Assembly (NCBI GenBank): GCA_041398005.1
Contig: JAWKVP010000014.1
Coordinates: 29,965-93,964, forward strand
Reading direction: 5' to 3'
Source of the DNA: JAGREO01 sp020446285
GTDB taxonomy: Bacteria > Pseudomonadota > Alphaproteobacteria > Geminicoccales > Geminicoccaceae
Length of the DNA stretch: 64,000 bases
Shown here: piece by piece, positions 52,166-61,291 of the stretch
Layout: the number at the start of each line of letters is the position of its first letter
Position numbering within the stretch: the first letter of the stretch is position 1
Made by a program: the position numbers and the translations under genes
Notes under the pieces: model-generated
What the model saw: the letters and a program-made list of their open reading frames with translations, nothing else
The model's database searches: none
What the model was told of the DNA's origin: nothing

Positions 52166-53287
52166 TCAGCGGGAATCGATGAGGCGCTGCGGGTTCATTG
52201 CCTCGACGATATCGTCCGCGATCCGCGTTTGTGAGGTTCCGCTTGCCAGTGCCGCCGACAGCGCCGCCATGGCCGGTGCCGTCTGGATGCCGTAACCGCC
52301 CTGGCCGGCGAGCCAGAAGAACCCGCGCGCGCGGGGATCGAAGCCGACGATGGGGGTCTTGTCCGGGGCGAAGGTGCGAAGTCCGGCCCAGCTTCGGCGA
52401 ATGTGGCGGATCTCGATATCCAGCGCCTTCATGATGCGGTCGGCGGCAATGGCGACATCCAGTTCCTCGGGCTGCGCATCGCAGGGCGGCGAGGGGGTCT
52501 CGTCGGCCGGCGAGCAGAACAGCCCGCCCGATTCGGGCCGGAAATAGAACTGTTCATCGATATCGGCGATCACCGGCCAGCCGGCGCAGCCTGTATCCTT
52601 CGGCGGGTCGACGATGAAGGCCGTCCGCCGCTTGGGGATCAGGCCCAGCGGATCGAGCCCGGCCAGTTTCGCCACCTCGTCGGCCCATGCGCCGGCGGCG
52701 TTGATGACGACCGGCGCGACCAGCTCTCCTCCCCTCGTCGTCATCCGCCAGCCATCGCCTTCCGCCTCGAGTCCGGTGAGCTCGCTGTCGGTCAGCAACT
52801 GGCCGCCGCGCTTTCGAAAGCGGCGAAGGAAGCCCTGCAGGATGGCATCGACATCCATGTCTTCGGCCTGCGGATCGAGGAAGCCGCCGGCGACATAGTC
52901 CTGGCGCAGCTGCGGGACGAAGGCGCGGATCCCGTCGCCGTCGAGGCGTCTCGCATCGGCGACGAAGGGAAGAACGGGTGCGAGCTCCGCCTCGACCCGA
53001 TGCAGCTGGTCCTGTCGGGCGATCATGATCATGCCGCGCGGATGCAGCAGCGGCACCTCGCTGAACCCTTCGTCGGGGTTGTGGTAGAAGGCCTCGCTCG
53101 CGGCCGTCATCGCCTTGATGACGGCATTGCCGTAGGATTTGAGATAGACGGCGGCGGATCGGCCGGTGGTGTGGTAGCCCGGACGGCTCTCCCGCTCGAT
53201 CAGGGCCACCTTGTACCCGTCCGCCAGTTCGGCTGCGACCGACGCCCCGGCGATTCCGGCACCGACCACGATGAAATCGAAATTCAA
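52166..53287 (-). CDS. FAD-dependent oxidoreductase (DAO family)
   Basis: 373-residue flavoprotein of the D-amino acid oxidase/glycine oxidase family. FAD motif DFIVVGAGIAGASVAAEL, Glu in ALIERESRPGYHTTGRSA, VINAAGAWADEVAKLAG, and the C-terminal GLRTFAPDKTPIVGFDPRA and GGYGIQTAPAMAA. The start is TTG 53287, with GGGGGA eight bases upstream; no nearby in-frame ATG fits. Overall it resembles glycerol-3-phosphate-like/D-amino-acid dehydrogenases of unknown specificity. It is downstream of the DUF1499 lipoprotein gene in the same direction. Confidence 0.88.
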   Translation of the reverse strand: MNFDFIVVGAGIAGASVAAELADGYKVALIERESRPGYHTTGRSAAVYLKSYGNAVIKAMTAASEAFYHNPDEGFSEVPLLHPRGMIMIARQDQLHRVEAELAPVLPFVADARRLDGDGIRAFVPQLRQDYVAGGFLDPQAEDMDVDAILQGFLRRFRKRGGQLLTDSELTGLEAEGDGWRMTTRGGELVAPVVINAAGAWADEVAKLAGLDPLGLIPKRRTAFIVDPPKDTGCAGWPVIADIDEQFYFRPESGGLFCSPADETPSPPCDAQPEELDVAIAADRIMKALDIEIRHIRRSWAGLRTFAPDKTPIVGFDPRARGFFWLAGQGGYGIQTAPAMAALSAALASGTSQTRIADDIVEAMNPQRLIDSR

Positions 53288-53305
53288 GATCTTTTTCCCC
53301 CATAT

Positions 53306-53761
53306 TCAGCGAAGCACGGCCGCAAGCAATGTCTCGACCCGTTCCCGGTTCACTCCGAAATCGCCATAGCCGAGTTCGCTGCGGCTGTAGACGGCGAAGG
53401 TCGAGCCATCCTCGAGCGGCATGACCTTGACCAGGATGGTGTCCACGAAGCGCAGATAGCGCGATCGCTGTTCGGCATGGATCAGTCCGGCACCGGGATC
53501 GGTATCGACGATGCGCACGCGCCCGAGATGTTCGATCGCCGTGAGCCATGCCCGGAACAGATCATCCGCTCCGGCCTGCACGACCGGCGCCTCCGCATCG
53601 ATATCGGCCGTGCAGCTGCCGGCGGCGCAGACGAGATAATCATTGGGATGTCCCGTCCGTTCGATGGTGGTCGGATCCAGTGGCGGATCGGGTGGCTCGG
53701 GATAGGGCGAACAGCCGGCGAGTGCGACCATCAGCGCCGGCAGGATTGCGGACCGGGCCAT
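53306..53761 (-). CDS. DUF1499-type lipoprotein
   Basis: 151 residues. Signal with lipobox ALMVALAGC then SPYPEPPDPP. The C-terminal half HAEQRSRYLRFVDTILVKVM ... FAVYSRSELGYGDFGVNRERVETLL matches the DUF1499 pattern. ATG 53761 is chosen; the frame runs upstream to 53893 without support. Function unknown; envelope-located by inference. Confidence 0.8.
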   Translation of the reverse strand: MARSAILPALMVALAGCSPYPEPPDPPLDPTTIERTGHPNDYLVCAAGSCTADIDAEAPVVQAGADDLFRAWLTAIEHLGRVRIVDTDPGAGLIHAEQRSRYLRFVDTILVKVMPLEDGSTFAVYSRSELGYGDFGVNRERVETLLAAVLR

Positions 53762-53783
53762 GCAGGTTCCGCCGCTCCCTTGC

Positions 53784-54704
53784 TCAAAGACCGGAGAAAT
53801 TCGGCTTGAGTCCGGGGCGCGGCCATTCGACGGCAACCAGTTGGCCGCCTTGCGAGAGCGTGATGTAGGCCGTGCGCATGTCTGCTCCGCCAAAGCAGAT
53901 ATTGGTGGTGTAGCGATCCGGCATGACGACGAACTCCACGAGGTCTCCGCTCGGCGAAATCACGCTGATGCCGCCATCCATCAGGGTGGCGACACAGATA
54001 TTGCCGTCCGCCTCGACGGCGAGGCTGTCATAGCGCTGGAAGCTGCCGCCGGCGGTGTAGACGAGCCGTCCGCCGTGCGGGCTGGGCCAGGGATGTTTTC
54101 TCACCCGCCCCGGTGCCTCGATGTCGAATGCCCAAAGCCTTCCGCCCTCGGTCTCGGCGACATAAAGCGTCTTCTCGTCGGGTGAAAGACCGATTCCGTT
54201 GGCGCTGATGAAGGGCTGGATCACCTCCTCGATCGAGCTGCCATCGCCTGCCGCGTAATAGATGGCGCCATAGTCGAGATCGCGCTCGCGGCGCTTGCCG
54301 AGATCGGTGAACCAGATGCCGCCCTCGCGGTCGATGACGAGATCGTTGGGACCCCTGAGCGCATGGCCATTGCCGATATCGTCATAGAGGCGGCGAACCT
54401 CGCCGGTTGCCGCATCGACCCGTTCGAGGCGGCCGCCCGCATAGTCCTTCGCCTCGACGGTGGGGCGGATGCCGTGCTCGTCATGGTGAAATTCGAAGCC
54501 GCCATTGTTGGTGACATAGAATGCGCCGTCGGCACCCCTCGCGAGGCCGTTCGGCCCGCCTCCGGTTTGCGATATCACCTCGGTCGTACCGCTGGCAGTC
54601 ACCCGCGTGACGGTTCTCCGCTCGATCTCGACGAGAGCCACATCACCGTTTTCCAGTGCCACCGGACCTTCCGGAAACCGCAGCCCGCTCGCAATGACAC
54701 GCAT
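53784..54704 (-). CDS. SMP-30/gluconolactonase-family protein
   Basis: 306-residue six-bladed beta-propeller lactonase-type protein. FPEGPVALENGDVALVEIE, Asn in GGGPNGLARGADGAFYVTN, LRGPNDLVIDREGGIWFTDL (metal Asn/Asp), FISANGIGLSPDEKTLYVAE and YDSLAVEADGNICVATLMDG are characteristic. Good GGGGGAGGAG site before ATG 54704. It probably opens sugar-derived or other lactones; a link to the FAD oxidoreductase and FAH genes is possible. Confidence 0.9.
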   Translation of the reverse strand: MRVIASGLRFPEGPVALENGDVALVEIERRTVTRVTASGTTEVISQTGGGPNGLARGADGAFYVTNNGGFEFHHDEHGIRPTVEAKDYAGGRLERVDAATGEVRRLYDDIGNGHALRGPNDLVIDREGGIWFTDLGKRRERDLDYGAIYYAAGDGSSIEEVIQPFISANGIGLSPDEKTLYVAETEGGRLWAFDIEAPGRVRKHPWPSPHGGRLVYTAGGSFQRYDSLAVEADGNICVATLMDGGISVISPSGDLVEFVVMPDRYTTNICFGGADMRTAYITLSQGGQLVAVEWPRPGLKPNFSGL

Positions 54705-54903
54705 GGCGCGTCTCCTCCCCCTTTTCGATGCGCGCTCCCGACGGAGCACGCCAACCCGACATTCCGATACCACGGTATCCAGATGCCGGCTTCGAGGAAA
54801 GCCCTGAAACGAGGTGGCCGACCGGCACTGCCGGCGAGGTGGCCGGCCGGCGGGCACTGCCAGCGAGTGGGGTGGTCGTCCGGTGCTGTCGGGTGACGGA
54901 GGT

Positions 54904-56154
54904 TCAGGTCACCGCCCGTCGGCGTTCATCGTCGCCTTCGGACCATGAATGCGAACTTCGCTGCTGGTGGGGCGCGCGGGGTGCGCGTGCTGCCCGCGAA
55001 CCCGTAGCCAGCCGCCTGTAGGCGATCTCGCAGATCTGCGCCGTACGGTCCCAGCTGCAATTGGCGACGACATGGACACGCGCGGCGGACCCGAGGCGCG
55101 CCGCCAGCGAGCGGTCGTCATGCAGGCGGACGAGTGCATCGGCGAAGGCACGCTTGTCGCCATTGGGCACGACGAGACCGTTCTCGCCATCCTCGAGCAG
55201 CTTGGCCGAGCCCTCGCAGGCAACGATGGCCTTGCCCGCCGCCATGTAGTTGAGGAGCTTTTGCGGAATGCCGTCGCACTCGCCGCGCGGCAGCACGGCG
55301 ATCGCCGAGGTCGCGAGACGTTCGGGCAGTTTCGCGAAGCTGTCCGCCTCGAGGTCGATCGCACCCCGAATGCCGAGCTCCCGTGCATGATCCTCGAACG
55401 GGGCGAAGGGCGAGCTTGCCGCCACCGTCAGCCGCATGTCCGGACGTTCCTTCAGCGCGAGGGCGAAGGCATCCAGCAGGAGATCGAAGCCCTGATAGCC
55501 GGCGAGCGTGCCGGTGTAGATCACCCGGCCGGGCGCCTCGGGCTCGCGTTCGGCACCGGTGGAGAAATGCTCGAACTCGACGCCGTTCATGGCGACATCG
55601 ACGCTGTCATGTCTCATGCCGTGCCGGTCGACGAGCCTCTGGCGCAGATCCTCGGTAACGGTGAGCACATGATCGGCCATGGCCGGGATGACCCGGTCGA
55701 GCCAGTTGCCGAACATGCGGACCGGTCCGGCAAGCGCTCGCGGCGCGTAGCTCGGAAGTTCCGAATGGAGCATCGTGTGGGCATCGTAGACGATCGGTAC
55801 CTTCATGCCACGGCTGGCGAGGCGGGCGGTGATCAGCCCCTCATAGTGATGCGCGTGGATCAGGTCGAACGACTTTCCGCGCAGCACACGGCGCGCGAGG
55901 CGGACCAGTGCCGGATCGTAGAATGCGAGCTTTCGCCAGGTCGGGCCGGGACCGAGCGGCTCGACATCGGCGCGGCCATAGATCCGGTGCACGGGATAGT
56001 CGCCGCGGGTCGGCGAATCGCACAGATGGTAGGAGATCACCTCGACATCATGACCGCGCTCGATGAGGGCTTCCGTCAGGCGTTCAATCCGCAGTGGCGT
56101 GCCGCGACGCGCGGGGAAAGGACATGCAGCCAGTACAGCGATGCGATAGGGCAT
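54904..56154 (-). CDS. Glycosyltransferase family 4-like
   Basis: 416-residue GT-B type transferase. The N-terminal MPYRIAVLAACPFPARRGTP and FDLIHAHHYEGLI, the C-terminal VIYTGTLAGYQGFDLLLDAF, AIAVLPRGECDGIPQKLLNY and LVVPNGDKRAFADAL match family 4. The start ATG 56154 is preferred to an upstream in-frame extension. The C-terminus is Arg/Ala/His-rich. It probably builds an envelope polysaccharide; acceptor unknown. Upstream 383 bp separate it from the GT2 gene. Confidence 0.85.
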   Translation of the reverse strand: MPYRIAVLAACPFPARRGTPLRIERLTEALIERGHDVEVISYHLCDSPTRGDYPVHRIYGRADVEPLGPGPTWRKLAFYDPALVRLARRVLRGKSFDLIHAHHYEGLITARLASRGMKVPIVYDAHTMLHSELPSYAPRALAGPVRMFGNWLDRVIPAMADHVLTVTEDLRQRLVDRHGMRHDSVDVAMNGVEFEHFSTGAEREPEAPGRVIYTGTLAGYQGFDLLLDAFALALKERPDMRLTVAASSPFAPFEDHARELGIRGAIDLEADSFAKLPERLATSAIAVLPRGECDGIPQKLLNYMAAGKAIVACEGSAKLLEDGENGLVVPNGDKRAFADALVRLHDDRSLAARLGSAARVHVVANCSWDRTAQICEIAYRRLATGSRAARAPRAPHQQRSSHSWSEGDDERRRAVT

Positions 56155-56537
56155 ATGCCGGAAGTCCCGTGGAATCGGAAAAATCACCCAACCAACTCGC
56201 GCACTCCGGGCGGGGGGCAGCCGGAGAGCATCGATCGAAGACTTGTTAGCACGGAATGCTGCCCCGATGAACGGCCCCAGATCCAATTAACTATTCGACT
56301 GTTCGTTGAATGGGTGAGCCATGTTGCAAAAAGGCTGCATGTCGCCGAACTACACTGGTGTTTCGAGATTTTTGCCGCCCGACCCCCGTTCAGGCGGAAA
56401 AATCCCGGTGTGTACAGGCCCGAAGGCCGGGTTGCAGATCATTCTACCTCAACCACAGATTGATCCGGCAAGCGGATGGTCTTGACATATCGTCGTTCGT
56501 GCATAGCGCGGATGTCATACCCGGAAACTGCATCGTC
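56155..56537. other. Intergenic region between the two glycosyltransferases
   Basis: 383 bp with no supported gene, lower GC than its flanks between about 56280 and 56360. It contains a small GGCCCGAAGGCCGGG-type hairpin near 56420 and TTGACAT near 56480. It should carry the promoter for the 54904-56154 gene. I see nothing more specific. Confidence 0.5.
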
Positions 56538-57560
56538 CTATCGGCTCCCGGTCACGGCATCCTTGCCGGAAACAGGGTCCCTGTCGCCCAGATCGTAATG
56601 GCCGGGCGCAAGGCCGAAGATCCGGATCTTCACCCGTTCGGCCAGCGCCGGCAGGCCCGGAAAGACCAGCGAAACGATGTCGACACCGGCGCGGACGGCA
56701 TTCCAGTTCGAGACCCACCAGCGCAGCAGGATGCCGAAGGCGCGCAGACGCTGGCCAGAGGTCAGTCTTTCGCAAGCGACCATCTTCACATATTCGCCAT
56801 AGAGCCGCCATGTCGGCAGGTTCCAGCCGCGCTTGCGGCGTGCGTCATGCCAGCCTTCGCGATCGCGGACCTTCTGCTGGATGCGGGTATAGCGCTGCGA
56901 ATGCTCGCGCATCTCGATGAGCGGTTCACGGACCTGCAGGAGACGGCCACGCAGTGCCATCTGGGCGAGGAACGCACGGTCGGCGCCGTGGAACGGCCCG
57001 TGCAGCAGCGACCCGTCGAGCGCCTCCATCCGGCAGACGCCGAAGAAATCGACACAGGAGTGCGAGCGCAACACCATCTCGGCGAAGCGTGCGACCGGAT
57101 CGTCACCGGACGCCTTGCGGAGTTCACTGTCATAGGTGGCGAAACGGTCGCCATTGTCATCGATATAGTCGGTGATGGCGTTGACGAGCACGGCTTCGGG
57201 ATGGGCTTCGAGCGTCTCGATCATCGCCGCGAGATAGCCGGGTTTCATCCGGTCGTCATGCGCGAGCCACTTGAAGTACACACCGCGCGCTTCCTCGTGG
57301 CAGCGATTGTAGTTCGGAGCGGCACCGAGATTGGTCTCGTTGCGGAAGACGCGGATGCGCCTGTCCTCGCCGGCGAGCCGTTCGAGGATGGCCGGCGTCG
57401 AATCAGTCGAGGCATTGTCGCTGACGACGATCTCCAGATCGGTGAAGGTCTGGTTCATCGCCGAGCGGATGGCATCCTCGAGATAGGCCGCGCCGTTGAA
57501 CACGGGAATGCCGATGGTCACCAGCGGGCGGGAATTTCCGGAGGGTTCTTCATCCGTCAT
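56538..57560 (-). CDS. Glycosyltransferase family 2
   Basis: 340-residue GT-A transferase. VTIGIPVFNGAAYLEDAI, SDNASTDSTP, KWLAHDDRMKPGYLAAMI (DDR in place of DxD) and the C-terminal transmembrane-like or basic segments match family 2. Start ATG 57560 has a CAGGTG-type site; Met at 57572 or further upstream (57644) is possible. It is probably involved in the same glycan as the GT4 gene. Confidence 0.85.
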   Translation of the reverse strand: MTDEEPSGNSRPLVTIGIPVFNGAAYLEDAIRSAMNQTFTDLEIVVSDNASTDSTPAILERLAGEDRRIRVFRNETNLGAAPNYNRCHEEARGVYFKWLAHDDRMKPGYLAAMIETLEAHPEAVLVNAITDYIDDNGDRFATYDSELRKASGDDPVARFAEMVLRSHSCVDFFGVCRMEALDGSLLHGPFHGADRAFLAQMALRGRLLQVREPLIEMREHSQRYTRIQQKVRDREGWHDARRKRGWNLPTWRLYGEYVKMVACERLTSGQRLRAFGILLRWWVSNWNAVRAGVDIVSLVFPGLPALAERVKIRIFGLAPGHYDLGDRDPVSGKDAVTGSR

Positions 57561-57764
57561 GGACACCTGCATGCGTTCGGGGCCGTGAAGGTCACACCGC
57601 CCGGCGACAGGTCCGGGCGCGGGAATTGCGGCCGGTATCAACATTGATGGGCCCGGCTGTCAATATCCACCGGTTCCCGTTCGCCTTCCGGTGTCGGTGC
57701 GTCACCTGCGGCGCGAGGACGAATGCACGACCGCCCGGGCCATTCCGCCTTTTTCGGTACCCTG

Positions 57765-59228
57765 CTAGCCTCGCGTCATCGTGAAGAAGATCGCGAACAG
57801 GAACGCCAGCGCCATCAGCGTGAAGCGGCCGTTCCAGCGCCATGTGAGGGTGGTGGACGGAATGCCGGTGATGCGGCTGAGCATCAGCGCGCCCGTGGCA
57901 TTGGGTGCCGCGGTCATGGTCAGCGCCCAGCCGCTCGACAAGGCGAAGGCGACGAGCGCCGGATCGGCCGGCGGATGCGGGAAGGCGGCGATCACCGAAC
58001 CGAGAAAGACGACCATCATCACCGGCGACAGCGCGATCTGTCCGCCGAGAAGGATCAGGAGCGGCAGGGCGAACAGGAAGAGGGCGGGATCGATTCCCGC
58101 ATCGCCGATAAAGGATGCAATCGTCGAGGCCGGTGTGAGCGCGCCCGTGACGATGCCGATGAAGCCTGACGCACCGAGCATGACGCCTTCCCGCGCGCCT
58201 GCGGGAAGCGCGACCTTGAGTACCCTCTGCCAGCGTCCGAGAACCGCGGTAGCGCCGCGAACGGGTCCGAGCGCGCCATTCTGCACGAATACCCAGAGCG
58301 TGAGGGCGATCGGCGCCGCCAGCATCAGCGCCTGAACGGTCGCGACGGAGCCGATCCAGCGAATGGCGAAGGTGAGGGTGAGCAGCATGAGGAGGATGCC
58401 CGCCAGATGGCGCAGCGTGCGCGGCGACAGCGAGCCCGCATCCGCGCGCGGGCGCTGGGGAGCCTTGCGGAAACGGTGGCGATCCTCGAACCATCCCACC
58501 AGCATCATGAGGAGTGCGGTGCCGATCCCGAGCATCAGCGAGCGCAGCGGATCGGCGTCGGGAAAGAGCGTGAGCAGCAGGGCCTGGGTGACCGAGGAGG
58601 GGGCCCAGACCACGATCCATGAAAATCCGCGGATCATCGCCGAAAGCTGCCGCCGCTCGCGGATCCCCCGGATCCGCTCGTCGCCGTCACTGGCGCGGAC
58701 ACCTTCCTGAATCAGCGGGCCAAGCAGGCTGATGGCACCGAAATTGAGGATCATGCCGAAGAGATGGCTGCCGGCATGAATGGCGAGATAGCGGCGCTGC
58801 GGCGGCTGGCGGGTCAGATGCAGGCCGCAGTCGCGAATGGCGGGCGAGGTGATTGCCGCTTCCCGCAGAAGTCCGAGCAACTGGATGAATGCGGTGAGAA
58901 ACACCGCCTGGTCGAGCGCGCGCGCGAGCACCTCCATGCGGCCGATCACGATGACCGTGAGCGTCAGGATGCAGCAGATCGCCAGCAGGGCGTGCTCGCG
59001 AAAGCCGATCCTCGGCACCGCCAGGGCGAAATAGGCCAGTGCGGCAATCCAGGAGAGCTGGCGCACGAACGGAATGTCGAAGAAGATGTTGAGAAGCTCG
59101 AACATGACGAGCGCGGCAAGAAAGCCGCTGATCGGTGTCCAGCGCTCAGGGGGCTCGGATGTTCGGGTCACGGCGGAACTCTTGCCGCGCGCATGGTGCG
59201 GGCGCAATGGTTTTTCTGCCGCGTGCAT
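57765..59228 (-). CDS. Polytopic membrane protein of unknown family (transporter-like)
   Basis: About 487 residues with ten or more hydrophobic segments (examples: LAALVMFELLNIFFDIPFV, HLAGILLMLLTLTFAIRWIG, LLILLGGQIALSPVMMVVFL). The C-terminal segment LSSGWALTMTAAPNATGALM resembles ion-transporter or permease superfamilies, but the family is not recognised. The start is uncertain: 59306, 59228 or GTG 59174. A central basic loop (FEDRHRFRKAPQRPRADAG) separates two halves. It is divergent from the RoxA-like cytochrome gene. Confidence 0.6.
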   Translation of the reverse strand: MHAAEKPLRPHHARGKSSAVTRTSEPPERWTPISGFLAALVMFELLNIFFDIPFVRQLSWIAALAYFALAVPRIGFREHALLAICCILTLTVIVIGRMEVLARALDQAVFLTAFIQLLGLLREAAITSPAIRDCGLHLTRQPPQRRYLAIHAGSHLFGMILNFGAISLLGPLIQEGVRASDGDERIRGIRERRQLSAMIRGFSWIVVWAPSSVTQALLLTLFPDADPLRSLMLGIGTALLMMLVGWFEDRHRFRKAPQRPRADAGSLSPRTLRHLAGILLMLLTLTFAIRWIGSVATVQALMLAAPIALTLWVFVQNGALGPVRGATAVLGRWQRVLKVALPAGAREGVMLGASGFIGIVTGALTPASTIASFIGDAGIDPALFLFALPLLILLGGQIALSPVMMVVFLGSVIAAFPHPPADPALVAFALSSGWALTMTAAPNATGALMLSRITGIPSTTLTWRWNGRFTLMALAFLFAIFFTMTRG

Positions 59229-59349
59229 GGCACGCGCGTTTGGTTTTTCGGCGCGGGCGCACGCGGATATCAACTTCAAGACGATTGCAATTTGAAGTTT
59301 TGCCATCTCTGGCTAGGTTCTCCGGCGTACGTTCGAGGAGACGCCGTTC

Positions 59350-61158
59350 ATGTGGTGGTTGCAGAAGAGCCCGTTGCCGTTGCTTGCCGGCCTGCTGGCG
59401 CTGGTGTCGGGCGATGCCGGAGCCCAGGACGGGCGCAACCCGCGTGCGCAGTATATCGAACAGAACTGGACGGACGCGGATCGCTCGCTCTTCTACGGCA
59501 CCAGCGGCGGTTCGCAGATCATGCCGCATGCCTGGTTCCGTGCGCTCGAGCGGGCCGAAAGCGGGGAAGCGTTCATCGGCGACGGACTTTCGCGCTACGG
59601 GTTCCTGCCTCTCGCCGGCAATCCCGACCGCCTGCCGCTCGGTTTCACCATCGACCGCGACCGGCTCGGTTTCTGGACGGGGATCGGCTGTGCCGCCTGC
59701 CACACCGGCGAGATCCGCTTCAACGACACGGTGATCCGCATCGATGGCGCGCCGGCGCAGGCGGACATTCAGAGTTTCGCGGCGGATCTCGCCGATGCCC
59801 TCGATGCCACGGTCGCCGACCGTAACAGCGCGCGCTTCGGGCGGTTCGCCGAAGCGGCCATGCGGCATGGCAACGAGGAGCCGGACGAGGCCGGCGCCGA
59901 CCGGCTGTTCGAGCGCGTCCGGGCGTTTGCCCGCACATGGCGGGCGCGTGTCGAGGCATCCGCCGACGGTGCCGCATGGGGCCATGGCCGTGCCGATGCG
60001 CTGGCCCGTTCCGTACAGGAGATCCGCCTGAGGACCGGCGCTGGCGACAGTGACGCCCGGGAGGATGCGACACCCGTCGGCGCTCCGGTGAGCCTGCCGC
60101 ATCTCTGGGGAACATCGGCCCATTCGCATGGCATGTGGACCGGCTCGGCACCGACCGACACTCTGCTCGGACGCCTCGTCCGCAACGGCGGCGACATGTT
60201 CGCCTTCTTCGCCACCGCACCACTGTCACCGGATGCCCCGTATTTCCCTTCGAGCATCCGTCACTTCAACCTGCTCCGCCTCGAAGAGCCGCTCGCCCGT
60301 CTGTGGTCGCCGCAATGGCGCGAGGATCTGCTCGGGCCCATCGACTGGGAGGCGGCGGAGCGCGGCGAACGCCTCTACGGCGAGCATTGCGCTTCCTGCC
60401 ATGAACGCGTGCCGCATGGCGGGCAGGCACTCGAGGTCGCCGTCCGGACCGAGGCGATCGCCAACGGTGCCGGCGGCGGTGTCGGTACCGACGACCTGCG
60501 CGCCGCCTTCGGCTGCGCCGGCACGGTCGACAGCGGCAGGCTCTCCGGGCACATCCTCGCCGGCAGTGACGAGGCGCTCGCCAACCCGGTTCCGGTCCCG
60601 GACCTGCTCGACCATGTCGCTGACGGTCTCCTGCTCTCGCCGCTGAGCCATGGCTCGTCCGTACCCGGAACGCCGCTCTTTCGCGGCGCCGACGGAAACG
60701 GCGAACCGCTTGCCGCCAGTCTCGACCGGCTGGATACGAGACAGGCTGTCGACGGGCCGCTGTTCGAGGATCTCGACGCGCTGGCCGCCCGCCTTCGCGA
60801 GGAAGTCGCGGACAAGCGCCCCGCCGCCGGCGATTGCGGCATCGATTCGCCCCTCATGCGCTACCGGGCAGGGACACTGGACGGCGTCTGGGCGACCGCC
60901 CCCTACCTGCATAACGGTTCGGTGGCGAGCCTCCGTGAACTCCTGCTGCCGGCAGCCGAACGGATGAAGGTCTTTTCCGTCGGATCCACCGATTTCGATC
61001 CTGTCACGGTCGGCTTCGACCCGTCACCCGCCGATGGCCGGACGCTCTTCGACACCTCCAGACCCGGCAATTCCAATGCCGGCCACGATACCTATGGCAA
61101 TCACGGCTTCAGCGAGGCCGACCGCCACGCTCTGGTGGAATATCTCAAGACGCTCTGA
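59350..61158 (+). CDS. RoxA-like di-haem cytochrome c
   Basis: 602-residue secreted protein. Signal peptide (about 1-24, LPLLAGLLALVSGDAGA), then a haem site GIGCAACHTGEI (about residues 116-121) and a second CASCHERVPH (about 350), both CXXCH. The C-terminal segment LDGVWATAPYLHNGSVASLR, then FDPVTVGFD and HDTYGNHGFSEADRHALVEY matches the di-haem peroxidase/RoxA-like oxygenase family. The substrate is not evident; RoxA cleaves polyisoprene and the wider family oxidises or dioxygenates others. A GAGGAG site precedes ATG 59350. A clear terminator follows about 100 bp after the stop. Confidence 0.85.
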   Translation: MWWLQKSPLPLLAGLLALVSGDAGAQDGRNPRAQYIEQNWTDADRSLFYGTSGGSQIMPHAWFRALERAESGEAFIGDGLSRYGFLPLAGNPDRLPLGFTIDRDRLGFWTGIGCAACHTGEIRFNDTVIRIDGAPAQADIQSFAADLADALDATVADRNSARFGRFAEAAMRHGNEEPDEAGADRLFERVRAFARTWRARVEASADGAAWGHGRADALARSVQEIRLRTGAGDSDAREDATPVGAPVSLPHLWGTSAHSHGMWTGSAPTDTLLGRLVRNGGDMFAFFATAPLSPDAPYFPSSIRHFNLLRLEEPLARLWSPQWREDLLGPIDWEAAERGERLYGEHCASCHERVPHGGQALEVAVRTEAIANGAGGGVGTDDLRAAFGCAGTVDSGRLSGHILAGSDEALANPVPVPDLLDHVADGLLLSPLSHGSSVPGTPLFRGADGNGEPLAASLDRLDTRQAVDGPLFEDLDALAARLREEVADKRPAAGDCGIDSPLMRYRAGTLDGVWATAPYLHNGSVASLRELLLPAAERMKVFSVGSTDFDPVTVGFDPSPADGRTLFDTSRPGNSNAGHDTYGNHGFSEADRHALVEYLKTL

Positions 61159-61260
61159 AGACCGGCAGGAGTGATGGCCATCACAGACGCCCGGCCCGCG
61201 AGACCATACAACGGACGGCAAGAGACGGCTGCGTGTCCCTCTCTTGCCTCCCTGAACCTC

Positions 61261-61289
61261 ACCGGGCCATCCATCGGCCCGGTTTTTTT
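61261..61289 (+). terminator. Rho-independent terminator after the di-haem cytochrome gene
   Basis: ACCGGGCC (61261-61268) pairs with GGCCCGGT (61276-61283) around loop ATCCATC and is followed by TTTTTTT. It lies on the plus strand between the cytochrome stop at 61158 and the convergent orphan gene that ends at 61292. Confidence 0.9.
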
Positions 61290-61291
61290 CG

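Noticed and set aside
54809..54890. GC-rich near-repeats (GAGGTGGCCG and GGCACTGCC) between SMP-30 and the glycosyltransferase
   Set aside because: Short and imperfect; no clear function, probably local composition.
56310..57647. Plus-strand frame of 445 residues
   Set aside because: Antisense to the GT2 gene and its intergenic region; no domain.
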